A stretch of 64,000 nt of DNA from Omphiscola glabra (lineage: Eukaryota > Mollusca > Gastropoda > Lymnaeidae), in NCBI GenBank assembly GCA_964017045.1, contig OZ024796.1:24119010-24183009 (forward strand). The letters run 5' to 3'. Below, piece after piece: positions 26,981-38,372 of this stretch. The position numbers and the translations under genes are program-made. The notes beneath the pieces were generated by a model. The model was not told the origin of the DNA, did not search any database, and saw nothing but the letters and a program-made list of their open reading frames with translations. Positions within the stretch are counted from its first letter, which is position 1, and each line of letters starts with the position of its first letter.

Positions 26981-27045
26981 CAGCCGTTGATTGTTTTGAT
27001 TATATCATTATCGCTACATGCTACATTTGCAGTCGGCCCTAAAGT

Positions 27046-27051
27046 TTTATT
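27046..27051 (-). promoter_or_regulatory. Candidate polyadenylation signal of coiled-coil gene A
   Basis: AATAAA on the minus strand, about 320 nt past the stop codon of the gene at 27373. Confidence 0.4.
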
Positions 27052-27372
27052 TCTTTTTGATGCTTATATTTTAAAAAGAAAAATGATTAATAATCTTATT
27101 TATACAAGCGAAATGCTGGGGTAATCAAATCAGGGAAATTAAGAGTACAAATTGTTGTTGTTTTTATACCGTAGTAAAAATAATTCATTCCACTGGTTAG
27201 AATATTTGATTTGGGTCTCTATCATGAACTTTACCTTAGTGGCCAGGGTGCTGTAAATATTTGAAAATCAGGCATGTTTCAAGTTACCATGTAACCATGT
27301 ATTGCATTCAAGAATCGAAAAAGGCACATTCTGTATTCTCAAATTTTCTAGCTCTTGAATTACTTATCTCTC

Positions 27373-30140
27373 TTACTTCTTAACGTTGCTACCCCTTTTA
27401 ACCCCTGAACGCCCACCTCTTGCTGAGCGTTGCGTGGTGGGGGCTGGTTGCAGGATCCCATCTTGAACTGAACAAATGGGGGGTAAACTCGAAGGTTTGG
27501 GATTGTTTAGCGTCGGTACGTTTAGGTTGTGAGGCGTTGAAGCTACACCGGTCGTTGGTTTTCCCATGGTGGTTCTGGCACTGTAATCGGGCGAAAGCTG
27601 ACCATTCACATCTGAGCGGCCAGATTGTCGGTTTGGGCTGTTTCTATTTAGTAGTAGGCTATTTCTTTGCTGAAAGTTTGTCCCGTGGGCTTGTGGGTTC
27701 AACAGTCCAGGATTGGATGCTCTTGTTTTTCTCGGATTTGTCCCGTGTAATTGAGAAGATGAAACGGTTGGCGCTCCTTGTGTCAAGATCGGTCCGTATG
27801 CAGCCACTGTGCGTGCCCTTTCTATGCCACCGGGTGTCATTTCTGTGTTTTCAGGCGGCAGTCTAGAAGATTTGAGTGCATCAATAATAAAACGGACATC
27901 ATCGTGCATTGATTTGTTCTGTTGACTGAGATTCTTCATCTCCTCATGGTTTTGATGCATCACCTGCAGTAAAATTTCAAAACTCGTTTTTTTCCCCCAG
28001 AAAAATAATTTAAAATATAAATTAAAAATAATAAGTGCCTAAAATGTAAAACAAATTCCCATAATATTAGTATGGAAATAAAATGCATTCTTACATAAGG
28101 CGTGTATAAAATTAATGAATATGACTACCATCAATGGATTGCAACATAATAGATTGAAAGATGCAGATGAAATCCGATGATTCAGTTACAGAAAAAAAGA
28201 GAAGTAGTTTAAGATCGCTAACAGAAGTTTTAACATAGATAAAATAATTCAAGGAGACATTCTTACGGCTCCCATTCTCGCCACCTCTTGTTTCATGGCT
28301 TTTGTTGCTTTATCCAGATCCTCTCTGAATTGTTTTTGCATGGCCACCTTATCAGAGTCAATGTTTCTTAGCTTTTCCTCCTGTTGCTCTATCACCTTTG
28401 GGGGGAAAAAGAGATCAGTTAGATAAAAGTATATTAGAATGGCTTTTATAGCTCCTTAATACATTTATTTAAAAAAACACAGCTATATGATGCATGGCTC
28501 AACTTTACATTTCTTCTTAACGATTAAAATTTTTATAAAATATTAATTGATTTTTTTCTAGCATCTTGGCATAAAAAAAAAAAGAAAAGAAATTAGTTCT
28601 TCCACCTTTATGACCCTTGCAAGCTCCTGCTCCATGGTTTCCAGTTTATCCTTGAGGAGATCCAACTCTTCATTCAGCTTCGCTATCGTTTCATTCTGTT
28701 CTTTGTACAATGGATCTGCCTCGAGCTTCTCCTTGTGGTTTCGAATTTGACCAACCTAAACAGAGAAGATGGCTAGTTATTTAGAACACACCGCCCCCTG
28801 CCCACTCCTCAAACCAAAGACCACATTTTATATATTTGTAAATGCTTATCGTTAAAAGAAGGCAACAAACATAGCCTATTCATTTTAAAAATATTTACTA
28901 TTATTAATAATATGTTTACTTTCTTCAGCTCTTCATAAACGCAACAAAATACGCAATTTCCTTCAACATATAATTAAAACTAAAATAAATTTACGTTCTA
29001 TAAAGTCATTGCGCTAGCTGGATAAATGAAAATATTGGGGAAAAAATAATTGGAAATGGCATGTAAGTAAGAAATACAACAGGCACTCTACCTGTCTCTT
29101 AATTTTCTGAGCGTACTCTTTAGTCTGTCTGACCATCTTCTTCAGGTCGTCAATCTCTGCCGATTTACTCAAGATGGCCCTGTCCTTCTCCTGGCTGGCC
29201 TTCATCAGCTTGTTGATCTGCTCATCGCGACTCGTCACGGACTCGCGGAGGTCTTCGATTTCGGAGTCTTTGCGCTGAAGTTCTTTCTCCTTGGTTTCCT
29301 CGAGATGAGCTTTGGAACTCTGGTAGTTATTCTCGTCTATTTTTATTTTCAGCCTCAGTGTCTCTATTTGTCTAACCAGTATCTGGTTCATCTCTCTGAA
29401 ATGTGAATTTAATTTTAGTCGTTGTTGTATGGTTTTTTTCTTCTCCTTTAGAGTAGGTCTACTAGTAGGCAACGAGTTAACCAGTTATTCAATATTGGGT
29501 TTAAACCTGTGATAATGAATGAGCCCAAATCCAAGCTATTTTTTTAAACGCGCAGGTATCCTTTTATTTACCTTCATTATAAAAAAAGTGAACTAAAAGT
29601 GTAGACAAATACGTCGGCTATAGCATAAAGCTTCACCCAATACTAATTTTAATTTAGTGATCCTTTCTTGTGTTACTTTTATTCAGTCGAGATTAATAGT
29701 CTTCCAACAGCTATTATGGCTAATGCGAAGAGATACCACCATGACGCCATTTGCGTGTTTTGTCCCTGGTTCCGATAGGGTCAAAACCAATGTCAGGGAT
29801 ACGTTTAGGGTTCAGGTTAGGTTTAGGGATAGATTTAGGGTTCAGGTTAGGTTTAGGGATACATTCAGGAAATAAGTTCTCGGGTCGGGGCAAAATGGTA
29901 AAAAAAAAAACGCGGTGATATCTCTTCACATTTACCGCTATTACTATTAGGACACCAAAAATGATTCGGTTAGTACCTTAGAATTTCCGTCACCTAAGGG
30001 TTAATTGATTTCCTGCGGATGGCTTCGAAACAAGGGGACACAACTTACCTGACCCCGTCCAGTACGGTGTAGTCTTCACTTTTGTGACTGGCGCTGTCGT
30101 CATCCGACATGGAGCTACGTGACGTGCTGATTGTTGACAT
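27373..30140 (-). CDS. Coiled-coil protein A, 421 aa (5 exons), unknown function
   Basis: The exons are 30049-30140, 29092-29395, 28606-28755, 28267-28395 and 27373-27963; they total 1266 nt and are phase-consistent. The protein starts MSTISTSRSSMSDDDSASHK, a serine-rich lead. A long charged coiled coil follows at about residues 32-250 (EMNQILVRQIETLRLKIKID; LRESVTSRDEQINKLM; LNEELDLLKDKLETMEQE). The tail is low-complexity and basic, rich in N, S, P and R, ending RSGVKRGSNVKK. I do not recognise the family. It is a diverged paralogue of the gene at 43991-51028: QIETLRLK, QNKSMHDD/QNESMRSD and YGPIL/YGPTL are shared. The splice acceptor at 30177-30179 would allow exon 1 to extend in frame to 30176 and join the exon at 35872-35958, giving 462 aa. 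Confidence 0.85.
29722..29932. mobile_element. MITE with TIR AATGTGAAGAGATATC, copy 2 (inverted)
   Basis: Starts AATGCGAAGAGATA and ends GATATCTCTTCACATT. The interior holds TTTAGGGTTCAGGTTAGGTT repeats and a GGTTCCGATAGGGTCAAAAC block, the reverse complement of the core of 17891-18175. It lies in intron 1 of coiled-coil gene A. Confidence 0.8.
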
Positions 30141-30569
30141 GGTGACGTCTTCTGAGCTGGCCAATAGTAAGGGCGGCTGCGGAGACAAGCCACGCCCCTT
30201 TATTTTCAGGGATTGCTGTCAAAACAACAATCAATCGATATTAAATGAGTATCTTGGAATGTCATTCATATGTATTTTTTTACAATTTTTTTTAAAGCAA
30301 ATCTTTTGGTTAGAAACTTGATCCATTTATCGTTATTTTAGTTATATGTGCGAGGTTACCAAGGAACACAATACACTGAGACATGTTCATTATTTCAGTT
30401 CAGTGGGATAGGATGTGCGAATTATAGTGGACGTGATCTCAAATAACACTAAAGCATATGCTTTATTCAATTTTGTATTAGCCTTTAATTAAACATTTGT
30501 TTGGTGTTTGCCGTTTCGAATTATAGCATACCTGGTACTAGAATAATGAGATATGGCATTCACCAATAA

Positions 30570-30777
30570 ACTTGTTAAATCGATCGAAAAGGAGTGAGAT
30601 ATCTCAAAACAAATTTAAAAACTCATCTATTTCGCAAACACCTGCTGGAATGATGATGTCTACAATCTTTTCCAGCTTGTTATTATCTCCCTGCTTAGTT
30701 TTTGTACCGCGCTTCGAGCCTTTGGGGATGAAGCGTGATTTTTCAAATGAACTTTATTATTATTATTATTATATCTG
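30570..30777 (+). mobile_element. LINE 3' end with TTA microsatellite tail
   Basis: The sequence reads towards GCGCTTCGAGCCTTTGGGGA and TTTCAAATGAACTTTATTAT, ending in an (ATT)n tail at about 30754-30772. Short 3' fragments with a trinucleotide tail of this kind are typical of CR1/L2-like LINEs. A similar tail lies on the minus strand at 63099-63160. Confidence 0.6.
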
Positions 30778-30832
30778 AATGGATTCAAGATTTATTTAAT
30801 TAATCTTAACGTATTTAGCCCAGGCACGTAGC

Positions 30833-31020
30833 AACATAGTTTTGTCCCATTCTCATACATTTATACTATTAGATTCATGTGTCCGGACACAGTTTTGTCC
30901 CTTTCCCATACACCCTACTATATAATATTCATGTGTCTGGGCACACATTTTGTGTCCACTCTCATACATCTATGCTATTAGAATCATGTGTCCGAACTCA
31001 CAGTTTCGCCCTAATTATAC
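30833..31020. repeat. Tandem repeat of about 65 bp, three copies
   Basis: Blocks of TTTTGTCCCATTCTCATACA and ATTCATGTGTCCGGACACA recur three times with moderate divergence. Confidence 0.7.
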
Positions 31021-32415
31021 ACCACCATTATGATTTATATCATATGTTTAGAGAGATTATTTCCTTACCGGTACGAGCAATGTTTGCAACGGCATAGTTG
31101 CTTTTGGTTACCACTATTTGCAGACGTTGATCTGAAATAGAGTATTACGGAATTATATTTAAATGGGGAAAAATGCATGAGCGATCTTTTTGTCCTAATG
31201 ATTTTTTTTTTTTAATCGGTATTATTTTTAAAATAGGTATTATTTTTAAAATAAGGACTGTGTAGCAATTTTAAAAAGTTTAATGCTCAATAAAATATAG
31301 ATATATATAAAAAATAATAATTTATTAGCAGCAAAAATTGTCCACGCAAAGCATCAATGTATTCCGATTTGAAACGTTTTGAGAGGTGATTCCAAAGCCG
31401 ACGCTCAATACCGATGGATGAGTTTCGGGTGTAGGTAGAACTGTTGAGGCACACAAAGAAAAGAAAGGGCCGAGCAGAAAAAGTACATAAGCGTATTTTT
31501 TGAAGTTTAGAGAAAGATGAGTTTAACGTTTTTTTTTATAAAAAATTCTTATTGAAATACACTAAAAGCTGCTCAAGGTATTTCTATATCATACACTTAT
31601 GTACGGGGCCGAATTTAGACTTGCCAAGGCCCTAAGCTATACTAAGTCCAGAGGCCCCCTACCGTTTGAAATTACTTGAGGTGGTCGAAGAAAAATTAAA
31701 AATCTAAAGCTGGCAGATTGTGAGACCCCAATAAGCTGTAGCTTATTTAGCGTATACGTAAATCCGACACTTATTATGTATATTGTTTATCATGAAAATG
31801 GATGATATTTACAGGAATGTTTCAGGGGGTAATAATCATATATTATATAGTGCCGGTCGTAACTAATTTTTTTTTTAAATTGTAACTTAAGTACTTGTTA
31901 TACTCGGCCCTTCTAAGAGAAAATTCAATATTTCGATAGGCGGAAAAAAGCATTACGAATCTGACTTATATGAACGACCCTGCATCCTCGGATCCATATA
32001 TATATATATATCTCTTCTGTGACTGCCTCATTTTTTTAAAATAAACAACTTTTGACATTCATTTTAATGATTTCGCGCCATACTTGAAATTAAAATGTTT
32101 GGGGGTTGTTTATAGACGGCAGACAGTGACCAGTGACTCAACCAGTACAACTATATTGTTTTATTACAGTGGTCCTACTAGTACTACTACTAATTCTACG
32201 ACCAATACTACTGATGATAATGTTATAAAGCCTGATACTGATATGGAACAAATAAGCACAGTGGTCCAGGAAAGGGATGGGTGGTGCGTTTTATATTTTC
32301 TTCTTTAAATAGATGGGCGACATTTTCATGTACTGGGGAGCTTTTTCGTGAAAGGGGGGTGCCAAAAATCTTGGCCCGTCCAGGGCGGCACTTACCCTAG
32401 CTACGCCACTAAATA

Positions 32416-33125
32416 TGTTATATTGGGAAATGGCGTCGGCGTGCTGTCGAGCGTGAGCTCGTAATGCCGTCACCTGACGCACCTCCACACAACCCAGACG
32501 CCGAGTCTCCTTGACGCCGGACCGTGATGCGGCACGCCAAGGACTTCCCTGGACCGCCCCCACCGCTCAATCGGGTTTGCGGATGGAGGCTTTCCCGCCC
32601 GGGGACGTCCGGTCGACTGAAAACGCTTCGTTTAAAGCGTTCGCAACCCACTATCCCAGGGAGTCGGGGTGGTGCTTTAACGTCCCAATATCTTCCCTCC
32701 ACCCATACCGGGGAAGTGACGTACGCCCTTTAAGAGGGGTTTTACAGTGGGTTTCCACCCTGCAACTAGTTTGCGAAGTAGCTGGGACGAAACGGTTGCC
32801 TTGGGAGCAGCTTTCTAAGTGCCGCGTATTTAGAATCATCGGCCAGAGGCTTCCGCCTTAGCCCTTCGCCTCAAGTCCATTAACGCCAACTTGTAATCAT
32901 GATGCCTACCCTGTCTCTGCCTTTACTTCCAACTGTAAAACGTCACAGTTGGCAGCCCTGTGGGTGCTGTTTTAATTCCGGCAGGTACCATACATGTCCC
33001 TTGTCTGCCCACGCAGGACACTCAATGGTGGTTTTGTTCCCCGGGTACCACGGAGGGGGCCCGGTGGCCGGGTCTCGTAATCAGCAACCCACCACAGATT
33101 TGTCAACCAGGGCCCCGGAGAAGAT
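32416..33125. mobile_element. 710-bp GC-rich insertion flanked by a 14-bp direct repeat
   Basis: TACGCCACTAAATA occurs at 32402-32415 and again at 33126-33139, with unrelated sequence on either side, as expected for a target duplication. The insert is much richer in GC than its surroundings. It has open frames on both strands, but none that I recognise, and no poly(A) or microsatellite tail is visible. It could be a retrotransposed unit, a LINE 5' region or a captured host transcript. Confidence 0.65.
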
Positions 33126-33969
33126 TACGCCACTAAATAAGTATTGTTATCTCTCCTTGATACCATTGGAAGAGCTCAACTGTTTTGTTACAACCCCAGC
33201 CACCTTTTTAAATCCTTTATATTAACTTCGCTTTTGTTTGGTGGCCAAATCTTCGGGACGGCTTATTGACCCACTTCTCATCAGCCTATCGAGCTGAAAC
33301 TCGGCACATAGACTTCTTGCCAGTGACAAAACATTCTTTCAAATTTTCAAAAAAAATCTGTTTAGCCTGATTTTCAAAGGGAAGACAAAATTAAATTCTC
33401 AATAACTGCGCTAGATGAGATTTTTTTCCCCTTCTTTTTTTAGCAAGTGCGTTTAGTGTTTAATTATTTTTTTTCTAAAATTTTTTAGAGAAATAAATCT
33501 GTGGTGAATCTTGAAAGTGGGTGTGTGTGGGGGGGGGGGGGGCACTAATTGGGATTCTTATAAAAGTGCGTTACTTGTATGAATGTTTTTTTTTTTCAAA
33601 TTTTCAGCACCTCCCTTCCCCCCCCCCCCCCACCCCCAATGCTCCATATTAAATTTTATAAAGGATTTATCCGAAAAACTTGGATTTTAAGTGTTGCTTA
33701 ATTTGTCACGTAACAGCAACACACCACATAATCAATAATCCTAATCTCTGTTAGCACCGGGGTGGGGTGGTGGGGGGGGGTGAAGATTAACGCCGAATTT
33801 TAAAGTCAGAAAACGGTTGACTGCAAAATTTCTTTGGATTATCAAAAAATGAATGTTTCTAATGACTTCAACATATTAGTTTCATCCTTTTTGTGGAGCT
33901 ACTATTGTAGTATTTTTTACATATACTACTTTACTACTAAATTAGTCACCTTAAAAACATGTTTTAGAT

Positions 33970-34259
33970 CAGTGTTTCCCCAAAGTGGTCTTTATCGATC
34001 CCCAGGGTTCGACGACAACTTGCAAGGGGCCCATGTCAGCGAAAAAAAATTGGGGGTCCATGAAATGACAATGTGGGTCAATGATAGTGGATCTCATGTA
34101 ACAGGTCGTGACTTCTATTTTGCACTATACCGGCTGTCAAAAATGCATTTCGCGTTAATGAATTTGCAAAAAGTCAATATTAAGTATGCAGGGGGTCTAC
34201 GCAAAACCGAAAAACATGGTAAGTGGTCTACAAGACAAAAAAAAGTGTGGCGACCTCTG
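33970..34259. mobile_element. hAT-type MITE, 290 bp
   Basis: The ends are CAGTGTTTCCCCA and GGCGACCTCTG, flanked by a perfect 8-bp duplication, TTTTAGAT, at 33962-33969 and 34260-34267. A long plus-strand open frame crosses it by chance. Confidence 0.85.
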
Positions 34260-34984
34260 TTTTAGATGTTTAAAATAATTGTTTTTCCACATTTCATAAA
34301 TTGAAGAACATTGATCGCTTGCTTGAATGAGTCAGCTATATTCAAGTTTTAGAACGAAGCTTCCGACACCAGGCAGTCGCATCTTTCTGTAGCCCATATC
34401 CATGTTGGTTTTTGCTTAAGCGAGTCTCTGGGTGAACAGCCCCTCCAACCACATCTTCTCACATTTCTCGTTCTCCTCATCTCATACCATCCGTTAGTCT
34501 AAGGACTTGTGGGAGCCCAGGCTTAGGTTTTTACACCCTTACACCTGACGTACGTATTCGATCGAACTGAGACGCCATTGATTTTAACTCGATAATAATT
34601 CCGACCTGACCATTGACCTGTTGAGACATACTCGGCTAGCTGTCAAATATCTGTACGCCTTTTGTATTGATCGTCTTCGGCCCATTCATCGTAGGTCTGG
34701 AAGATGAATGCAAGATTCGCTCGCTAGATTTATGGCTTCCCTATTTTGCATTAAATATTGCCTCTTACAATTGGGAGTAGTTTTACACAAGGACGTTTGT
34801 ATGTTTGTTATTGTTTTGTTTTTTATATATACTAAAATAAAAGGAAAATCGTGCATGTAATTATTGCTGTATTTATCGGATATTCTAACTAGCTGCATAT
34901 TTTATTTATTTTTATAAGTAAATATGTCATAAAGACATGTTTGTCGTATGTGACGTTTTGAATATACTTCATAGTGCTTACCCC

Positions 34985-35125
34985 ATGTACAGTATCAGAC
35001 CCAGAAAATGGATATGGATAAACAGTCTTAGGGTGGGCATACAAATGGAGTAGGGTAGCACAACAATGGCTGAGGTAGCACAACAATGGCTGGGGTTTGC
35101 AGAACAATGGCTAGAGTAGCACCAC
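34985..35125. repeat. Short imperfect tandem repeat (GTAGCACAACAATGGCTG-like)
   Basis: A unit of about 22 bp, GTAGCACAACAATGGCTGAG, recurs four to five times with changes. It lies in the long intron or intergenic stretch upstream of coiled-coil gene A. Confidence 0.6.
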
Positions 35126-35871
35126 AAGGTATCAAAGTTGTGGGGATGACATACAAATAAAAAAAGATGCTCCAACACGTGCACCAGTGAGAAAGTAAAA
35201 TAATGCTTTTTAAACATTTGTTAGATATAATACAAACAAAGTATTCCTCATTGAAAACAAAAAACAACCATGAAATGTAGCATGGTATTGCTCTCGTCTT
35301 CTACAATGACGTTGACGTTGCCATGTTCCTACGTATGTGTAGTGTGTATGAGTGTGTGTCACTTAAGCACCTACAGGTCACGCTGCCTAAAGTTTACCTG
35401 ATAAATTGATCCAACACCCCCTCCCCACCCCAAACACCCACTTCATCTTCCCTCCTGGCTAACTTATATATATTATCGATTGAAGCCTCAATGAGACGTG
35501 TAAAAGTCACTTGACATTAAGTACAAAGTCAAGAGAAATGTAATGCAGAATCCATTCCGATCTCTTGACCACCTTAATTGAAATTATAGCTTTGTGGAAA
35601 CTTTATTTTCGATAATTCAAAAGTTATGTCTTTTTTCACAATTGAACGAAACTAAATTTTACTTTAATGGAATCCCCTCCGTTAAATTCATATATAATAC
35701 GACATTATTAAAAACAAATGTAAAACCCAAGCTGACGTGAGATAAAGTTTCCGGTGCGTAGTCCTCAATCTACTTAAGCAAGAGATAGTAATATTCGCAA
35801 AGCAAAGCAAACATTTCCTACTTTAAAATATTATTTTAAAAAATAATTTTGAACATTAATTATCGTCTTAC

Positions 35872-35958
35872 CTGCAGCATAGTGAAATCTTCCAGAAATC
35901 CTAACAGAAACGGCGAATTTCTATAAGGGTATAATGTGTACAGGTTGTCGATGCTCAT
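35872..35958 (-). CDS. Candidate upstream first coding exon of coiled-coil gene A (29 codons)
   Basis: On the minus strand an ATG opens MSIDNLYTLYPYRNSPFLLG, then FLEDFTMLQ, ending in phase 0 at CAG|GTAAGACG, a good donor. Gene A exon 1 has a good acceptor (CTTGTCTCCGCAG before 30176) from which the frame reads PPLLLASSEDVT into its MST start, also phase 0. The two could therefore be spliced across 5.7 kb. No transcript evidence is available. Confidence 0.5.
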
Positions 35959-37077
35959 ATTTATTTCTATACTGTTTGTTTAGGGGGTAGAACGTCCTGC
36001 ATAGTCATACACCATTGGAATAAATTTTCACCCACAGCTGAATTCGAATCACACGTTGAAACCGATCGTCTACCCTTTGGCACCTACGTACAATTTAATC
36101 ACCGTGAAGTCTTGTTAACACAGTCATGTAGAGTGCAGATTTTTTGCCCTTTTCACCCCCACATGACTTTGCTTATTTTTATATAAAACTGGGTAAAATT
36201 ATAATTCCAGAAAGCGCAACTGATATGTGGAGCAACTGAATACAGCAACGGAATACAAATGAGACAAGAGGGTCAACGGTTTTGAACACTGAGACGACCG
36301 TCGAACTCAACTGACAAAATGTGAGTCCCCTTGTCAGAATTCTGTCCCTTGACTAGGTTGGTGTCCCCTAACTGGGCCCAACTCAAGACGGCCGTAAAGA
36401 ATTGATTCGATATGTTAGGTGCCTCCGATTTTTTTTTAAGTCACTAACACTGTTCTACTTATGACCTACAACTAATCAATAATATCATTATATTTGTATG
36501 TTATATATTTTATATATGTTGTATATTTTCTATATGTCATATAATTGAAATAGGTCGTGCTAAGACTAAGAGCAGTTAATCTGCAAAAATGGCTATAATA
36601 GTCATTGGTGCCTATAATGTATAACGTAAACTTTGAATTTCAGAAACTATCACTTTATATTATTTCCTTTAGTTGTGAATGTTCGTTAAGTTGAAAGCTA
36701 AGGCCTGGATGAGGGGATGGTGTTGTTTGGTGGCGAGGGTTGATTCACTGATACATTTTGAATGAATCTAACTATCTAGGAATTAATTCAAGCATAAATC
36801 AACTTATTTGAGACTCACATTCATATACCTTGTCCTGCCTTCCACACGTCCACGGTCCACCCCAGTTCAAATAAGTTTATTGCGCTAGTAGGCTACCTTT
36901 AATGAAAATCTTTATACTGCTACCCTATACACATAAAATAATCACAAATCGATTCGGGGATTGGGGCGGGTATAAACCGTTAGTTATTGATTATCCACAC
37001 CGTCTGATATTGCAGCTGCGAAAGTTATAAGCTTACCGAAGTGGGCATGAAGTAGTGTCATCTTTACTCCTTTAACA

Positions 37078-37264
37078 CAGTGGTTCTCAACCTTCCTAAT
37101 GCCGCGACCCTTTTATACAGGTCCTCATGTTGGGGTGGACCCCAAACACAAACTTATTTTCGTTGCTACTCCATAAATATGTGTTTTCCGATGGTCTCAG
37201 GCGACCCCTGTGTAAGGGTTGTTCGACCCCCAAAGGGGTCGGGACGCACATGTTGAGAACCGAT
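37078..37264. mobile_element. SPIN-family hAT MITE, copy 2 (187 bp, opposite orientation)
   Basis: The reverse complement carries the same blocks as copy 1: GACCCCTTTGGGGGTCGAAC, GGGTCGCCTGAGACCATCGG and CATTAGGAAGGTTGAGAACC. The flanks are CTTTAACA (37070-37077) and CCTTAACA (37265-37272), 7 of 8 identical, as for an aged hAT target duplication. Confidence 0.88.
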
Positions 37265-37599
37265 GCCTTAACACATGAATTGTATTCATTGTCCAAGTCG
37301 TCAAGCGCGCATTAATACACCTTTTTGAAGAGTCGAGTTACACCTGTTTAATCTTAAGTAGGTCACTTTAATTTTTAAATAAAGGTACCGGATAAACTTC
37401 AAGCCAATGCTGCCCAGATTTAGGCAATCGATCAGGGGAGATCCCCAGAAGAACCGAATAGAGGATGTATTTATATCCGTGATTTGGTGATACGATAGGA
37501 TTAGCTTTAATGACCAATGAGAACTAAGATTTGTTTTGCTGCGTAGGTTCTAAACTAATTTGTGTTACATCGAATTCAGTAAAAAAAAAAATGAGCGAG

Positions 37600-38200
37600 G
37601 GGTTGGATATTGAGATTATCGTTATGAGGGGGTTGGATATGAGATTATCAATATGATGGGGGTTTGATATTGAGATTATCATTACGATGGAGGTTGGATA
37701 TTGAGATTATCATGATTATGTGGTTGGATATTGATATTAATATTATGATGGGGGTTGGTTTTGAGATTATCATTATGATGGGGGTTGGTTTTGAGATTAT
37801 CATTATGATGGGGGTTGGTTTTGAGATTATCATTATGATGGGGTTTGGTTTTGAGATTATCATTATGATGGGGTTTGGATTTGAGATTATCATTATGATG
37901 GGGGTTGGTTTTGAGATTATCATTATGATGGGGGTTGGTAGTTGAATTTATAATAATGATTAGGGTTGATTATTGAGATTATCATTATGATGGGGGTTGG
38001 TTTTGAGATTATCATTATGATGGGGTTTGGTTTTGAGATTATCATTATGATGGGGGTTGGTTTTGAGAGTATCATTATGATGGGGGTTGGTAGTTGAAAT
38101 TATAATAATGATTAGGGTTGATTATTGAGATTATCATTATGATGTGGGTTTAGTTGTTGAGAGTATTATTATGAAGGGGGCTGTGGATTAAGATTATCAT
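37600..38200. repeat. 30-bp minisatellite, about 17-19 copies
   Basis: The unit is GATTATCATTATGATGGGGG followed by TTGGTTTTGA. It is a multiple of three, so long open frames appear on both strands (37648-37945). Degenerate units occur at both edges and around 37940. Confidence 0.9.
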
Positions 38201-38299
38201 TATGAGACCAAATATTAGTATTACGACAAATGATTGAAACAATTATGACGTTAACGTACACGCAGTTACATTTACACATTCTTTTTAACAAGACACCCC

Positions 38300-38372
38300 A
38301 AGAGAGAGAGAGAGAGGGAGGGAGATGAAGGGAGAGAGAGAGAGAGGGAGAGAGAGAGAGAGAGAGAGAGCG
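38300..38372. repeat. GA microsatellite
   Basis: An interrupted (GA)n stretch with a few GGGA steps. Confidence 0.9.

Larger units (their letters stand above)
20985..27045. other. Intergenic stretch between the four-TM gene and coiled-coil gene A
   Basis: AT-rich DNA with the 3' UTR of the four-TM gene at its left end and two MITEs (22388-22888 and 26744-26980). Both-strand reading gave no exon with convincing splice sites and protein similarity. Confidence 0.6.

Noticed and set aside
32291..32861. Several GC-rich open frames as host exons
   Set aside because: They lie in or across the 710-bp insert flanked by a 14-bp direct repeat, and both strands are open because of composition.
33834..34265. 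143-codon plus-strand open frame
   Set aside because: Most of it lies within a 290-bp hAT MITE with an 8-bp duplication; no protein motif is seen.
37648..37945. Pairs of 91-93 codon open frames
   Set aside because: They are products of the 30-bp minisatellite (IIMIISKP-type repeats).
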